Below, piece by piece: positions 50,645-63,969 of a stretch of 64,000 nt of DNA. The notes under the pieces are model-generated. The model had not been told where the DNA came from, made no database searches, and was given only the letters and a program-made list of their open reading frames with translations. Both the position numbers and the translations under genes were made by a program. Source of the stretch: Rhynchonema sp. JSB1_4. Taxonomy: Eukaryota > Nematoda > Chromadorea > Monhysterida > Xyalidae. Position 1 is the stretch's first letter, and every line of letters starts with the position of its first letter. The stretch spans positions 85,181-149,180 of the forward strand of contig JASAMV010008713.1 of NCBI GenBank assembly GCA_030248065.1, written 5' to 3'.

Positions 50645-50953
50645 GGTTGAACTTCGGTTGAACACGGAAACCGGAACACGGAAATATTTCCGCGTTTTGT
50701 GTTCCGTGGAAAGTTTTCAAAATCACGGAACATGGAAATATTTCCGTGGCACGCACGGAACACGGAAATAACGCAGGCACGCAAACGATGCTTTTCGAGT
50801 GATAATGACAAAAGCCAGCGTTCTGAAATCAAACGTTTGCGTGTTGACGCGAACAGCAATAATTTTCACGGAAATATTTCCGTGACACGGAAATGAGTGA
50901 AACAATTTTGTATTGAAATTATTTCCGTGTTCCGGTTTCCGTGTTTAACCTAA
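50645..50953. repeat. TIR element with repeated GGAACACGGAAA arms
   Basis: The left arm (GAACACGGAAACCGGAACACGG) and right arm (CCGTGTTCCGGTTTCCGTG) are inverted; further CGGAAATATTTCCG palindromes lie inside. The interior (SSDNDKSQRSEIKRLRVDANS on the plus strand) partly resembles the interior of the element at 24895-25251. Confidence 0.75.
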
Positions 50954-53240
50954 GTCCGCCCTTAGAGATGTACACATACATCAGCGGGTGTCCAATCGGT
51001 CATTGTGAATAGTGCTGGGGTACGGTATAGTGATTCTGCGATGTAATCATGAACAAAATTGACTGATTTCACACTGGTTCATGACTTGCTTGACATCGTT
51101 TTGAGTCAGAAGCTTTTGGAGAAGTACAGCAGACGAATTTCGGTTGACATTTGGTCAATTTTGCTATAATCATAGCAAGTATTTGTCGAGGACTGACGAT
51201 TTGCTCACTTTGTAGAGGTTTGGCTGTATTTTTTTATGTTTCATTGGCTTTTTTGTTCTTCATGATGAACTTGACGACCGTGGTCCATATTGCAGAAGCG
51301 CAGGTGCAACTTTTGTCTTCATTTTCGCTTCCCTTGATAAGCACAAGGGGCACGAATGAAAGAAATCTCATAACTTTAAATATTATGTGGCATGTTCGTT
51401 CGTCATCGTTGCGTGAAAATCGTCTCTTTTCTGATATAGTGCTGTACACGGGTTGCAGATGTGCCTTTGCAGTGGCACACATCTCTCACTCTCTCTCTTA
51501 TTATCTTCCTTTCAAAAAAAAGCCGATTGCTTACATTGCTTACATACATCCTCTTTTGACCAAGATTATCTACTGCCTATACATTACATGGCTGTTTATT
51601 CTTTTGCTGCTTACTTCAACGTGCAATGTTGTTCTTATATTCTCGGTCACTTGCATAATGCACCGTAGTCGCTATGCTCCCATGATGTGCTTGCTTTTGT
51701 GCCCCCGCTACCTCTCGTATCTGACTTTTGCACGTATGTATCCTGAGCTTGAGCTGTCACTAATGGAAAGCCGATGTGCGGGATCGCAGCATCCGCAAAT
51801 AAAAATAATACAAGCTCCTGCTGATATATAAATATTGGTCGCAGAATAACTGCTGTACATGTGAGAATCCATTCAATATGGCTTCTTTCACTCGGTTGCA
51901 ATACATTGACCAAGTAGTCATTCGTGTTATGAGCTCTCGAAAAACTGAGCAGCAAAAATGTACCGATGACTTTATACGTGTTACACTAAATGACCCAAAG
52001 AAATGCTTACCCAAGTCATGTTTCATTGTAAAAGCAGCGCGTAGCACTGATTTAGTTACATTATGTGAGCTTCCTTTGCCTCAAGCTGTTGATACTCACT
52101 GCGACATTGGGAATATCCAACAGTAACAGTTTGTCACTTTCAAGTCGCACGCTATTTCGGGTCCGCTTTGACGCAGACACTGCAGATGTTTTCGTGACAA
52201 GAACTCGCACAAATTAGATTCCCTATGTTTCTTGCTTTCGCCGACCGTCGAGTGGCGAGACGTCACTGTTTGAGCGCTTCGGAGGTGCGGTACGCTGAAA
52301 ATAGCTAACAACGACCTGTTGCGTCTTTGATTCTGTAAAGTCGAAGTGCATTTTGCTGATCTCTTGTTGACCAGGGACAACACACGAACACAGAGGATTT
52401 GTCGTTCTTACCTTTCGTTATTAGGACCATGTATTATTTTGCTTGTGTAGGTGCACAAGGACTAAGCTTGTGCTGCGCATACCAAATAGGTGCTTAGATT
52501 TACATCTCATTGAGTTACATATACGAGAAACCGTCCAGGAGCGGGGCCCGGTTGAAGCGTGCTTATTTGTCAATATTCAACTTAGCAAAATGTAAACACA
52601 GTGCTTACATATATGTAAACCTGATCAAATCATTTCGGCAGCTCACAGCAACCCCGAGTGAGCGCGAGAAATAATACATGGCATTTCGGTGAGTTGACGA
52701 CTCTAAGTGAGTTGACGAAGTGAGTTGACGATTGACTTAACCACTGTAATATCAGCCTGAAATCTTGCTTTGTCACACCGACCATGCTTGCTGAAGGTCC
52801 AGCAGCCATGTCTAGTGAACAAGAAACAAGGGGATACAGGACCATTAGCACTGCGCATTATTTCCTCTGGTAAAAGCCTAACTCAAATAAGCCTTTGCTT
52901 TCGGTTACGTGACTGCATACCGTACATGCTGTACTTGCACAGCTTTCTTCACCATCAAGCGGCTCGTTAGTTCAACTTCGTTGCGGATTTGCATTGAAGT
53001 TCGCCACTTAATTATAATGAAATGCTTGTGCGTTTGCAAATAACTCAACGCGAAAAAGATCGCGTGTTTTCAAGATGCGATTAGGAGCAAATTTTCAGCG
53101 ACCAACTTCAAGCAAGAGCGCCCGTTTCAAGCCGCAACTGGATTACAATCTGACACACGAACAAGCAACAGCACGATTCTGCACAATTTGTTGAACAAAC
53201 ATATTTATTTTTCATCGGCGAATGTCAAATTCTGATCAGA
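50954..53240. other. Intergenic sequence with one long open frame of unknown status
   Basis: A 226-codon plus-strand frame (51151-51831) is rich in Leu, Ile and Phe with several hydrophobic stretches. Its length is only mildly unexpected in this much AT-rich DNA and I see no family motif, so it is not called as a gene. No splice-consistent exons were found in the rest. Confidence 0.35.
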
Positions 53241-56200
53241 ATGGGCTGCGGGCAATCAAAAACGTCGAGTGATGTCGTCTCAGCACAGCAACGCGCCGAA
53301 AACAGTTCGTTTCCCAATTTGTTTCTGACTTTGTTTCCATTTGGTAACACATATTTTAAAATATTGGTTTATTTCTATTTGACAACAACAATGTTAGACC
53401 GAGAAGCAGTCGGTTTCAAATAACAAAAATGCACAGGGACGTTAGCGACGCTATAGATGCTTGCATTTTGCTTTGCGTGCGCGCACCCAGATCAGCAGTT
53501 ACGAGGCGAGATATCGCGTGATTTACCAAAGTGCATGGTAACATCAGGAAGGTATACGGTTTTGGGTTTAGATTGGCACGTCACCGGGTTCTGTGGAGTG
53601 CACGCTCATGCAAGAGGACTACAGAGGGGCGTACCTAAGCCTGAATTTAGGGGGTGCTGTGCGTAAAAAACCATTTTTATCCTGTGCTTGCTTTTGTATT
53701 GAAAACCCATTTTATTTAGTGCTTGTTCGAAAGTTGTCTTTTGTGAAGATGTATAACCGAAATTCTGTCACAGGCGCGCGAAGCGCTCGGAAAATTCGAC
53801 TTTTTGTACGGGGCCGGTAAAAAGTGGTTAAAATGGCTATCAGACGCGCGAAGCCCTCGACTTTTCGTCATTTTAAGTGTGCCAGAGTAAACATGCTGCA
53901 TTTTGCTCTTTGAAATGAACTTTTTTCTCTGAACTACTTCTCACCAGTCGTGTTGGGTCCCCTCAGAGGGGCGTGGTCAGCACCCTCTCATGCGGCTGAT
54001 GGGTGGTGCGTACCCGAGACCCCTAAGCACGTCTTAGATACGCCACTGAAGCGAAAGCGCGTAGTGTGAAGGACTCATCGGGTCATATCCACTCTGCAGC
54101 AATGGGGGTTGAGCACACGCCGGTGGAGAGTATCGGTGGTGTGGCACGGTCGCACGCTCAGCAATGCAGTGGTCGTCGACGTACCCCATCGCGGACATCA
54201 GTGGGACACGCAGCAACACCAGGGGCACCTGCCAGTCCAGTTGTGGTGAAACGGGTGGAACCGATGCCGCAGTACACGGCCGTTCGTCATTCGATGTCGT
54301 CGACGGGCGGACGCAACACGCCGGCACCTGATGGCGGGCCGCATTTGAGTAAGTCGATGCACATGTGTGTGTGAAACATCACCCAGCCAGCACTGACAGA
54401 CGCACGCTCATGTTGCACATTCTTGATACGACGACGACAACCAACTATGCGACACGACATCTGCACCTGAAACCACACAAGCACATCGTGCACTTGTATG
54501 GACTGTAGACACACACACGCACGCGCACAGACAGAAATGGGAGAGCGCTGAGGTTCACGTTTCAGATGCACCAGATGATCGACTGCGCACGACTTGGGTT
54601 GTTCGCTTCACTGCCAACGACACCTCCACTAGCGTGTATAGCTGCACTAATGTTTCATTTCACTGCATTCACTCGTGGATTAACGATTGGCGTTATTGCA
54701 GCGATCAAAGCGGCGATTCTCATCCAGAAATGGTACCGTCGTTGTGTGGCTCGTCTGGAGACACGTCGTCGTGCCACTTGGAACATCTTCACGACGCTCG
54801 AGTATGCCGGCGAGCAGGATCAGTTGAAAGTGCGACAATGTTCAGGCATATTTTTTCAACAATTTTTGCCATCTGACAATGAAAGACTTTGAGCGAACTC
54901 AAACTTGGTGGCTGGTTCTGTTCGTCCGATCTATATCCTTGGTCACGTGCGAGTTCCCTGTTCGGACATCACCAGATTTAGTGATGCCCCTCATTGACGT
55001 ATTTCGACTTTTACGCACTCGGTTTACATGACTTGTATACTTATGTAAGTATCATGTACATACTTAAGATCTATTAAAAATTCAAAACAATCAAATTTTC
55101 ACCAACATTTAGCTGTACAACTTTTTCACCGACATAATCAACGCAATGGTGGCATCGGAGAACTCTGAGAAGCAGAGAGCCGGCAAGGGTGGGGCCGGTG
55201 CGGCATATCAAGCCACCAGCGAGCGCATGCAACAAGGTAAAGTTGAGAATTTGATCGATTTCTGTACAAACAGCATAGTGTTTTCCGCAGGGCCAATCTC
55301 CAGATCAAATCAATAGGATTCGCAGAGAAAATGGTATCATTTTTTATCATTTGTTGATCGACTAAATAATGCCCCAGGTCGCGTTGCAGCGATGGCCTAC
55401 CGCACGGCGTCAGGTAAAACATGAAAATATGCAATGTAAATTTGGTAAACTCTGGCGCGATTTTTCACCTTGGTTCAACCGCGGTCATTGACAAGATGTT
55501 ACGAATTGGTTTGTGCCATCTCAGCTGAGCGTGAAACGTTACTCAGCTGAACCTTTGACCAATTTTACTTTTCATTTTACCAGGTCAAGGTATACATTAG
55601 CTGTGTCGCGTTGTCAAACCGCGGTTGGCCAAAGTTGATGTTTCGGTTTCACACATGTGTGTCCCACTGGCTAGTATCCACAGTAAAGATCAGTTGACAT
55701 TCCGTTATTACGAGTCAAGACCATGCTGCACCGACTGATGTTCGCTGCGGACCACGCTGTATGGGTCCTTGTGTCTACTCTCGGACACATTACAGTATCG
55801 TGCAATCGTGCAATTCGGGCGCTAAAATTCTCCATCCTTGCCAATACATAATCGCTTCTTTTGAATTGCTTTTTTCAGGTCACAGTAAAAAGTACTATAC
55901 TTGCAAAGGCTTTAATGTGTCTCTCGGTGTTGCTCGAAAGTTGCCCTGTCAGATCAAGTTTTATTGACTTCTTCCTGCTGAAGGCAAGCACTCGGTGTCT
56001 GCTCGCAGACTTGCTTTGAACAGCACTGTGATGGTGAAGGCGATGTTGAGGAGACTGAGTTTCGTGCCATAAATCGCAACCCTTCCAGCACAAATTCAAT
56101 ATTTTGGCTGAAATTCACAGCTAAACTTCTACTGCAGAATGTCAGCGCAAGTGCTGCAAATAGATTGCTGCACTTTGCGTGGTAAGGCCTCGCACAAAGT

Positions 56201-59200
56201 TCCAAACGTCCAAGACACTCCTTGCTGTTCTCTCATCTCACTCACTGGTTTAAAATATTATACCATGGCGAGTCAGGCATGGGCTGCAACCCAAAATCCA
56301 AACTTATGGGCCCGCATGCACTTTGCTGTCATTCGGATCGGGGTTGGTCGCATGTTGGTTTCAGTCTGACTTGGCATCAAAATGGTTTGGCATAGCCAGC
56401 GCGCACAAGTGGGCTGCCGCTGCACAATAGTGCGCAATGAGCAAAACGTTTTGTGCCAAGTCAAAGGCAAACCCAAGTCAACCCCACCTTCGACTAACCC
56501 CGGACCCAGGGTGCCAGAAAAGTGCATGGCGGCCATACATGTTCTGGTCTAAAAGCCCACACCTGAATTGCTGACTTTAAACAGCACACTACTCATGTCC
56601 ACGTATCGTATTTGGGTTTGCGTGGGAAATTTTTTCAGGTGCGGGAAATTTTACGGGAATTTCCCAGGTACGGGAAATGATACGGGAAGTTACGGGAAAA
56701 AGTTTCTCGCGTAAACCCTTACGACTCTATGATGACTACTGGCCAGCCAGCACCGTAACCAGTCACCCTATGTGTCGGTCCAGAGACGTCCTGATGTTTC
56801 ACAGTGTATTTCAGAGGACAACGATATAGCTGAGGAGGCACAATTGTTGCGAATGACGAATCCGGACGGGATTAGAGTCGAGAAGGCCTACAAAGGACCA
56901 CACATTGTGCTGCCGATGACACAACGACAGGTCGAGTCGATGATGAAGGCATTCAAACAGAATAAGGTTGGTCTGGCGATGTCCCGGGGCACCACCGGGT
57001 TAGGTTCAGTCGGGGACTGCGACCTCCAATGAGTAACTTTTGCACTGTTCCAATTTGCCACTCTAAAAATGTCGCCGAACGTCCGTCCCATCAAAAACTG
57101 CGTGCTCGGAACCCAACGAGACCCGATGCTTTTGCCATCAAAGTGCATACGGTTTCGTCCGCCACAATTTTGCTACACAAACAATTAAAACATACAGTAT
57201 TGAAACATCACCTTTATTGCCTATATGTATACAGCTGTTGCACGCCAAGTACGTGGTCGAGATTCTGCACGAAACACGAAACATACTCAAAAAGATGCCA
57301 TCAATCAATCGGGTATCGACATCGATCAGTCGCCAGATCACTGTCTGCGGCGATTTGCATGGAAAGTTCGATGATCTGAGCATCATCTTCTTCAAGGTTG
57401 GTGTCATACATAATACATGTACACTTTCGTGTGTTGCCGTCTTCTTGAGAAGGCTTTAAATACGCACATTTGTATAAGGCAGGATGCACACAATGAAACA
57501 TCAGCTGACGAGGTTAATGACATGGAAAAACTATAAATCCATAGTGGGCAACCACGTGATCCAATCCAAATTAGTGCCACAACTCTATCACAATATTGCC
57601 AGAAAACGAAAAGTCCTTCCCAAGTACTGATACCGATTCGTGAGAAGGGGCCCGGCTGCGTCAAAGTTGTTCTGATCGTTGCAGAATCGCTACCCATCCC
57701 CCGAGAACCCGTACGTTTTTAACGGGGACTTTGTGGATCGCGGTCCGCAGTCGTTGGAAATCGTGGTCATTCTGTTCAGTTTGTTGTTGATTCATGGCCC
57801 CGAGGTGATATCGCTGAATCGGGGCAATCACGAAGATCACATCATGAATCTCAGATACGGCTTCATCAAAGAGGTCATGGCCAAATATCGGGTGCGTATA
57901 ATATCGGTTGGTACAAATGCACAAACAGTGATGTTCACGCGAGGATAACACCTGTATGCGCTTGCGGTATTTCGCATTGCCAATAACAGCTGATGTACCC
58001 ACTGCCCCGTCTGCCAAGTCGAAATAGACAGGCGACAAAAAATGCGCATTGCTGCACAATTGACATCGTCATCCAAATAAATCAAGCGAACTGTTTTGGT
58101 TTTCAAATAAGCACCGATTATGCATATTTTGTTGAGGACTTTGGACTATATTCATTAATTTTAAAGTGACATGTTCCGAGTTTGAAACATCACCCAGTCA
58201 TCCATGTATTCCAGAGCCATTGCAAAGTGATCATTCGTTTGTTGGAGGACGTGTTCGCCTGGCTGCCCATCGCCACCATAATCGACAACAAAATCTTTGT
58301 CGCGCACGGCGGCATATCGGATCGCACAGATATTCGCTATCTGAGCACCGTCAAACGGCATGATGTCGGTTTATGCACTTTTTGCCAAGTTAAATGAAAT
58401 AGAGGTCCCCGTGAAGAGGGTGTGAAATAGAACCTGCAAATATAACAAAGCACTTATAGTACATAGATAACACAAAACGTTTCCACTGGTTGCAGTATCT
58501 ATCGGTGCTACGGCCGCCAGTGCACGAGAAGCCGGACGGACAGAAGAGCATCGATGTCGAGGAGTGGAAACAAATGCTCGATATTCTCTGGTCGGACCCG
58601 AAACAGCAGAAAGGATGCTTCCCGAATGCGTTTAGGTGGGCGAAATCGGCTGTTATGAAATGAAATAACCTTATAAAATAATCTGTAAGATTATAAAAAT
58701 GATTAAAATTATTCTTCCCAATTTTCTCATCCAGGGGTGGCGGCAGCTACTTCGGTCCTGACATCACCGATCTATTTCTGCGTCGCAATCAATTCAAGTT
58801 GATCATTCGATCGCACGAATGCAAATACGAAGGATACGAGTACATGCACAACGGAAAAGTTGGTTTCGGTGAAGAAATTAAAGATTAACTAAAAAAACTC
58901 AAGTGTTTAAAAATTTTCAGGTGCTCACACTATTTTCTGCCTCCAACTACTACGAACTGGGTAGCAATCGCGGCGCCTACGTTGTGTTGACCGGTGAACA
59001 CCTGGACCCACATTTTGTGCAGTATATGGCCACTAAGATACAGAAGAAAGTCACTGTTAGGCAAAGGTGGGAATTTGCACAAGTTGAAAAATTCAACAAG
59101 GCAATCATAAGAATACGGTGGCGAAAAAGCAAACGACTTCTCCAGACTCGGCATGGTGGAACAATCAGCGATTCGCGATTTGCGCGAGAAAATCTTCGCG

Positions 59201-59828
59201 TTCAAACACGAACTGCAGGCCGAATTCCACAAAGCTGACCCGCAAAACACGGGTGAGGGAAAAACTACTTACACACTTGTTTTCATATACAGTGAACCTT
59301 CGTTATTGTGAGCCTCTGCATAGTGCGACCCGGTTTATAGTGACAAACTTGCCGTTATGCTATAACTCTCTTTGCAGTGGAAAATTCTTTAACGTATGCA
59401 TATATGGTGTGAACATCTTGTAATCTTTTTTAGTGGAAATTCTTTATGGTGAAAAAAGTGACCTGGTCCCTGTCACTATACACAGGGTTGGCTGTACGTC
59501 AAATCAACAAAATGAATGAATGAATGCGGAAGCAACTGAGCAAACGAGAGTGTGAAGCAATATAACATGTTACCGAAGCTTACGAAAGGTACTCAGATGG
59601 CAGTTTTTGACAAGTGCAAGCTCATCAATGCTGTTAACAGGTGAGATCAGTCTTCATCAGTGGTGCACGAGTGTTGAGCATGTGACGGCACTTAATCTGC
59701 CGTGGCGCGCGCTCGCTAATCGATTGGTGAAAATGCGAATTGCTGACAAAATAATGATGGTGCAATACTCGACCACGTTTGAGGAATGTGAATTGAGCGA
59801 AAAGAATATCAACGCCATGGACCAACAG
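53241..59828 (+). CDS. PPEF/RdgC-type Ser/Thr phosphatase, 13 exons seen; EF-hand end not in window
   Basis: Exons 53241-53304, 54052-54348, 54702-54829, 55113-55236, 56815-56966, 57235-57396, 57685-57891, 58215-58364, 58496-58635, 58735-58858, 58921-59066, 59146-59252 and 59641-59828; all phases fit (663 codons so far). The N terminus MGCGQSK is a myristoylation signal, as in PPEF proteins. An IQ motif follows ([17 protein letters not shown]), then the PPP catalytic core with every metal/catalytic signature: [28 protein letters not shown] and AHGGIS, plus FSASNYY. After the core come the helical segment [20 protein letters not shown] and [13 protein letters not shown], which normally precede the EF hands. 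No EF-hand exon is found before the retroelement; the 3' exons probably lie beyond 64000. An extra Ser/Pro-rich exon (residues about 22-120) is unusual for the family. Confidence 0.9.
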
Positions 59829-59954
59829 GTATGCATTCCTCGAATGGTGCGACAAAACAGGCAATTTAAGTGTGAATCACAAGTATTGCTAGCACGGATT
59901 ACGAAAAGGTCGCAAGGCTCGTCGTACACTCGCTTGCAGGGGCTCAAACTACCT

Positions 59955-60362
59955 TGACGACGAAGTTTACGAAGAACCTCACTGAGTATGACATGTTGAC
60001 TGGCCCTTACGTCGGCGCCACTGATCTTCTATTCTTCCACGTTCCAATGCTTGTCTTGCAGTTTCCTGCCTATTTCTTGCTAAACGTGCCCTATTTTCAC
60101 CAAAATACACCCAGTCACTTGGTATATGACTTGTATTTTTACCAAACAGGACGTCACGAGCACTCACTCAGCAAGAACGGAACGAAAAACACACACAAAA
60201 CTGATCACTCAAAAACGAAACTCAACTGACGTGGCAAAACCACACCCAATCAAGATGGCGGGCAAACCATGAAACATCAAATACCGTAACCAAACCATTT
60301 CTTACAAATATCAAGGGCGGCAATTCAAATATCATGTCTCTATCAAACACACTGTAACATCA
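59955..60362 (-). repeat. Candidate 3' LTR of the gag-only retroelement (left boundary uncertain)
   Basis: Read on the minus strand, the purine tract GAGGGGGAGG is followed at 60362 by TGATGTTACAGTGTG, a typical polypurine-tract/LTR junction. The other LTR lies beyond the window, so the outer boundary near 59955 is a guess. The LTR sits in the intron after PPEF exon 13. Confidence 0.5.
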
Positions 60363-62466
60363 CCTCCCCCTCTTTCCGAGCCTACCACTGGCGAGGTCTT
60401 AGCCGCGGGGAGAACAAGTGAAAAGTCAAATGTTCATATAGACGGCTATCCACAGCCTTTTCTTCTTTAATGGAAGTTCAGTGATGGAATTTGAAGAAAT
60501 CCGCAGTTCATCACGTTGTTCGCTTGAGCACCAAACGACCACAACCATAGAACAAATCGACCATTGAACGACGGACGACCGGATGAATATAGAGTTACGT
60601 GGAGAGCAGTCCAGGAAGTGATTTTCTCCCCCACCGAAGTGAGTTTAGCCGTACCACACCGAAGTGAGAGGCAAGGATACTCTTTCACTCCCACAGACGA
60701 CCACCCGCAGGTGATACACCATCCGTACTGGTAAAGTAGTCCAGTAATAGGACAGCTGCAGGCCCATGAGCGCAGGCCAGTTCCACGACAACGGCGGTTG
60801 ATTGAAGACGCCAGTTCTGATCCAATAGCCCCGATGAGGACTGGCGAGCCATCGCGGCACAAGTTCGACAGACGACGTATGTTGCAGCGCCAAGGTTACA
60901 GCATGACGATCACGACAGATAGAGTTGAGATGCCCGTAGAACCATTGCAAGACTTGGAGATGGAGTTTGCTCTGTTCGTTGTGCACTATGACTGTCCCCG
61001 ATATTGCATTCGACTCCCCGTGGAGAATGAACTGTCTGGAGTCGATCAACTGAGCGGAGCAGGAGATGTACTGTAGCCAACGCAGCTCACAGTCACACCA
61101 CCACTGATCGAACCAACACTCCAACAGTAGACACAACGAAAGGAACATTTGAACGCTGTGTCCATCGAAATTCTCCACCATGCTTTTGCTCCTTTGCGGC
61201 AAGACCCAAGCCTCACCGACTTTTCCCAATCCTCCATCGATACTCCATAATTGCATCCATTCGAAATACAAACAACACAAGCATTCTGTACAAGTGACAC
61301 AGCCTTATGCACTGCGCACTCTTCCACGCGTGTCCGCTGATTAGAGCACCAATCGGTCAGCCTCCTGACACGAACTCCAAGTTAGATTTACCTCCCCCTC
61401 TTGTTCAGAGGTAGGGGTCCTCTTTTCAAACTTCAGTCTCAGCTCCAATCACTTTGCGTGGGAAACCAATAGTGATCAATAAACAACAAACAACAGTACA
61501 AATGCGGCTGGACACACACGGATCTTCTTTTGAGTTGAATATCCTTCGATTAAACATGTCTGAGCATAAGTCCCAATTCACAGCAGTGGACGCTGCTCCA
61601 TAAATAGCTGAACAGAATTGCATTCCTTCTTTCGCAAGCTCCATGCCAACACAAGGCAGTCAGCTTTATCTTCGCCAACTCCAATGATCTAGGCAATCCA
61701 CATCCAGATCAAATACGGTTCAATCAGAACGTGGGGGGAACTGAAGATCCATTATCCAATATCCATTGCACAGAGGTAAACCATGTACACTCCGACCCGG
61801 GATTTTAACAATGACAGCTCAAGCGCCCTGTCGATCAATCAATCCAAGTCGGTACCAAATGCAATCCAATCGTATTGTCACATGCGAGTGTTGCGCAACC
61901 ACTCCAAGGACTCATATCGGCGATTTAGTGCACACTCCGGCTTTAGATCATCGATGCGGTCAACGCGCACTGGCACAAACAAACACACAAGCAGTACAGC
62001 CAAACCAGCGAGACCGGCTATCGAAGAAATATCGATCCAGTTGCCTGCAAACCGAGACTCCTCACGACCCTTCAATCACTGGCACTCCATTGGCTCCGTA
62101 CTGCATTACAACAACCATCCGACGAGTGCGGCTATCGCTAACAACATTTGCGACCCTTCAATCAGCCTCGGACTCGCTGATCCTCCCATCCATGAACGAT
62201 CCGGCGAGAGCGGCTATCGCTACCATTAGCGACCCTTCATCAGCCCCGGCATCGCTTTCCACAAAAACAACACTTGTTCACGTCCAGACTTGTTCACCAT
62301 TCCAATGGCTCGCTCTTGACATCTCTGTCGAAGTCCACTCAACATCAGTAAAATCCATGTGATATCCAGCAGGCCACACAAAAACAAATAAACAGTCGAA
62401 AAATCCAAAATCGAATAAATTTAATATTTGATGCTATGTACAGTTGATATCCATTCTCTTTTGTCG
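60363..62466 (-). other. Non-pol internal region of the gag-only element
   Basis: Short minus-strand frames with hydrophobic segments (STVYLFLCGLLDITWILLML at 62226-62408; LAGLAVLLVCLFVPV at 61878-62075) and a 211-codon frame (60645-61280) of unknown nature. Imperfect repeats of about 75-90 bp containing TAGCGATAGCCGC and TGAAGGGTCG occur at about 62030-62260. A second purine tract (GAGGGGGAGGT) lies at about 61391-61402. I recognise no domain. Confidence 0.45.
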
Positions 62467-63969
62467 CTACTTGCGTCGCACCACACTCATGCGACCACTG
62501 CGCGGCGGCTTGGAATCCGGCCACATCGTCACAGTTTCCACTGACTGATCAGTCTCAGCTTCCACTGGCTTGTCCTTCATAGACTTGACCAGACACGGAT
62601 AGTCACAGATGCACGGTTTCGATTTGCACACTGATCCGCGACAATTCTTGTAGCGAATTTGATGATTGACCGTGTCAATTTCACCATTCGTCTCAGCATT
62701 CGATGGACCACTGCATTGCTGCAACTGCGGACACTGGGCCGATACGTGGCCTTTCTCATTGCATGTCCAGCACACAATATCCTTCGGCGACATTGGACGA
62801 CGATTCATGTTTCGATATTTCATCGTCTCACTTCGTTCTGGCACAACTTTCCGATTTTCGCCTTGGTCCGGTTGTTTATTGCTTTTCTCCAATGCTTCAG
62901 CGGCCAGCAAATGACGCACACGTTTGATCATCGCTTCGGAATTTTCAGGTTCAATCTCATTTCGAACCAAATCCGAACGGAATCTGTGCGGTAATCCCTG
63001 CCACAATGCATTCGCCACATAACGTTGACGCTCATCCGACTGTCGGCCATATTCACCTTTGTTAGCCAACATCATTGTGCGTTCAACGAAGCGATCAAAC
63101 GACTCCTTGTTTTCATTCCATTTGTGGCTTTGCAGTTCGAATCTAGCCAATGTCTTCGATTGATCACCTCCAGCGATCTGTTTCATGGCCAATTTCACAA
63201 GACTGAAGGAACGTTTGACTTCAGGCGACAGCAGATTGTAGTACTGCTTCAGTTCGCAGTCAAAGAAGTGCGACACAAAGCACGCTTGTTCAACCTCAGA
63301 TGTGATCCCATAGATATCAAATTCATCTTCCATTTCAGATATGAAGGAATTCCATGGTCGTTTGTCGGTCAGTCCGGTGTAGCGTTTGATTCCACGCTTC
63401 ATTGCTTTTTGAGCCAAAGAAGCCAGCAGTTCACGTCGTGGTTGATCAATCCCAAACGATGAATTCATAACTGATGGCGATCGATATTGCAGCCCAGGTT
63501 GCTGTCCCATACTACCGGGCACAAATCCTCCACCATCCACATTGTTCGTCTGTCTCTGATCATATCCATGCAGTGACGTTGCATTCCAGTCACCGTGATA
63601 GCTGTTAATGCCGTGCAGGCCGTTACCGTAACCCAAATGAGTTGAAACATCACCAAACCCATCACGCTGCTGCTGCACACCAACACCACTAGTACCCAAT
63701 ACCGGTACACAATGACGTTGCGGCTGCTGCACACGGGTTACACCAGTTCCAAATGGTTGCTCCTGTCGCTGTGCACCAACTAGACCAGTGCCCAATGGCT
63801 GTGCTGACAGTTGTGCGCCAGCTCGACCAGTCCCCAACTGTTGTCCGAGCGGCCGGCCACCAACTGCACCAGTACCCATTGACTGTCCAATTCCATGTGC
63901 ACGAGTCAAACCAGTACCCAAGATCGGTACATCATAATTGTTTGGCGGTGGATAATCCATAGCGGCCAT
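62467..63969 (-). CDS. Retrotransposon Gag, Ty3/gypsy-like, with one zinc knuckle
   Basis: An intact 500-residue frame. Residues about 15-100 hold repeated units of the type PxGTGxxxAQ. The capsid-like region follows (YTGLTDKRPWNSFISEMEDE, FFDCELKQYYNLLSPEVKRS, SFDRFVERTMMLANKGEYGR, LWQGLPHRFRSDLV), matching the general Ty3/gypsy gag pattern. A CCHC zinc knuckle CWTCNEKGHVSAQC lies near residue 400 and a basic C terminus (SGRMSVVRRK) ends the protein. The start codon is only about 20 bp after the putative primer-binding site. The open frame over 1.5 kb implies recent activity or selection. The clade within LTR elements is inferred only from general appearance. Confidence 0.8.
   Translation of the reverse strand: MAAMDYPPPNNYDVPILGTGLTRAHGIGQSMGTGAVGGRPLGQQLGTGRAGAQLSAQPLGTGLVGAQRQEQPFGTGVTRVQQPQRHCVPVLGTSGVGVQQQRDGFGDVSTHLGYGNGLHGINSYHGDWNATSLHGYDQRQTNNVDGGGFVPGSMGQQPGLQYRSPSVMNSSFGIDQPRRELLASLAQKAMKRGIKRYTGLTDKRPWNSFISEMEDEFDIYGITSEVEQACFVSHFFDCELKQYYNLLSPEVKRSFSLVKLAMKQIAGGDQSKTLARFELQSHKWNENKESFDRFVERTMMLANKGEYGRQSDERQRYVANALWQGLPHRFRSDLVRNEIEPENSEAMIKRVRHLLAAEALEKSNKQPDQGENRKVVPERSETMKYRNMNRRPMSPKDIVCWTCNEKGHVSAQCPQLQQCSGPSNAETNGEIDTVNHQIRYKNCRGSVCKSKPCICDYPCLVKSMKDKPVEAETDQSVETVTMWPDSKPPRSGRMSVVRRK

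Noticed and set aside
60645..61280. A 211-codon frame between gag and the LTR as a possible env or RNase H gene
   Set aside because: I could not match any conserved motif and neighbouring frames break often. Listed only as unknown sequence.
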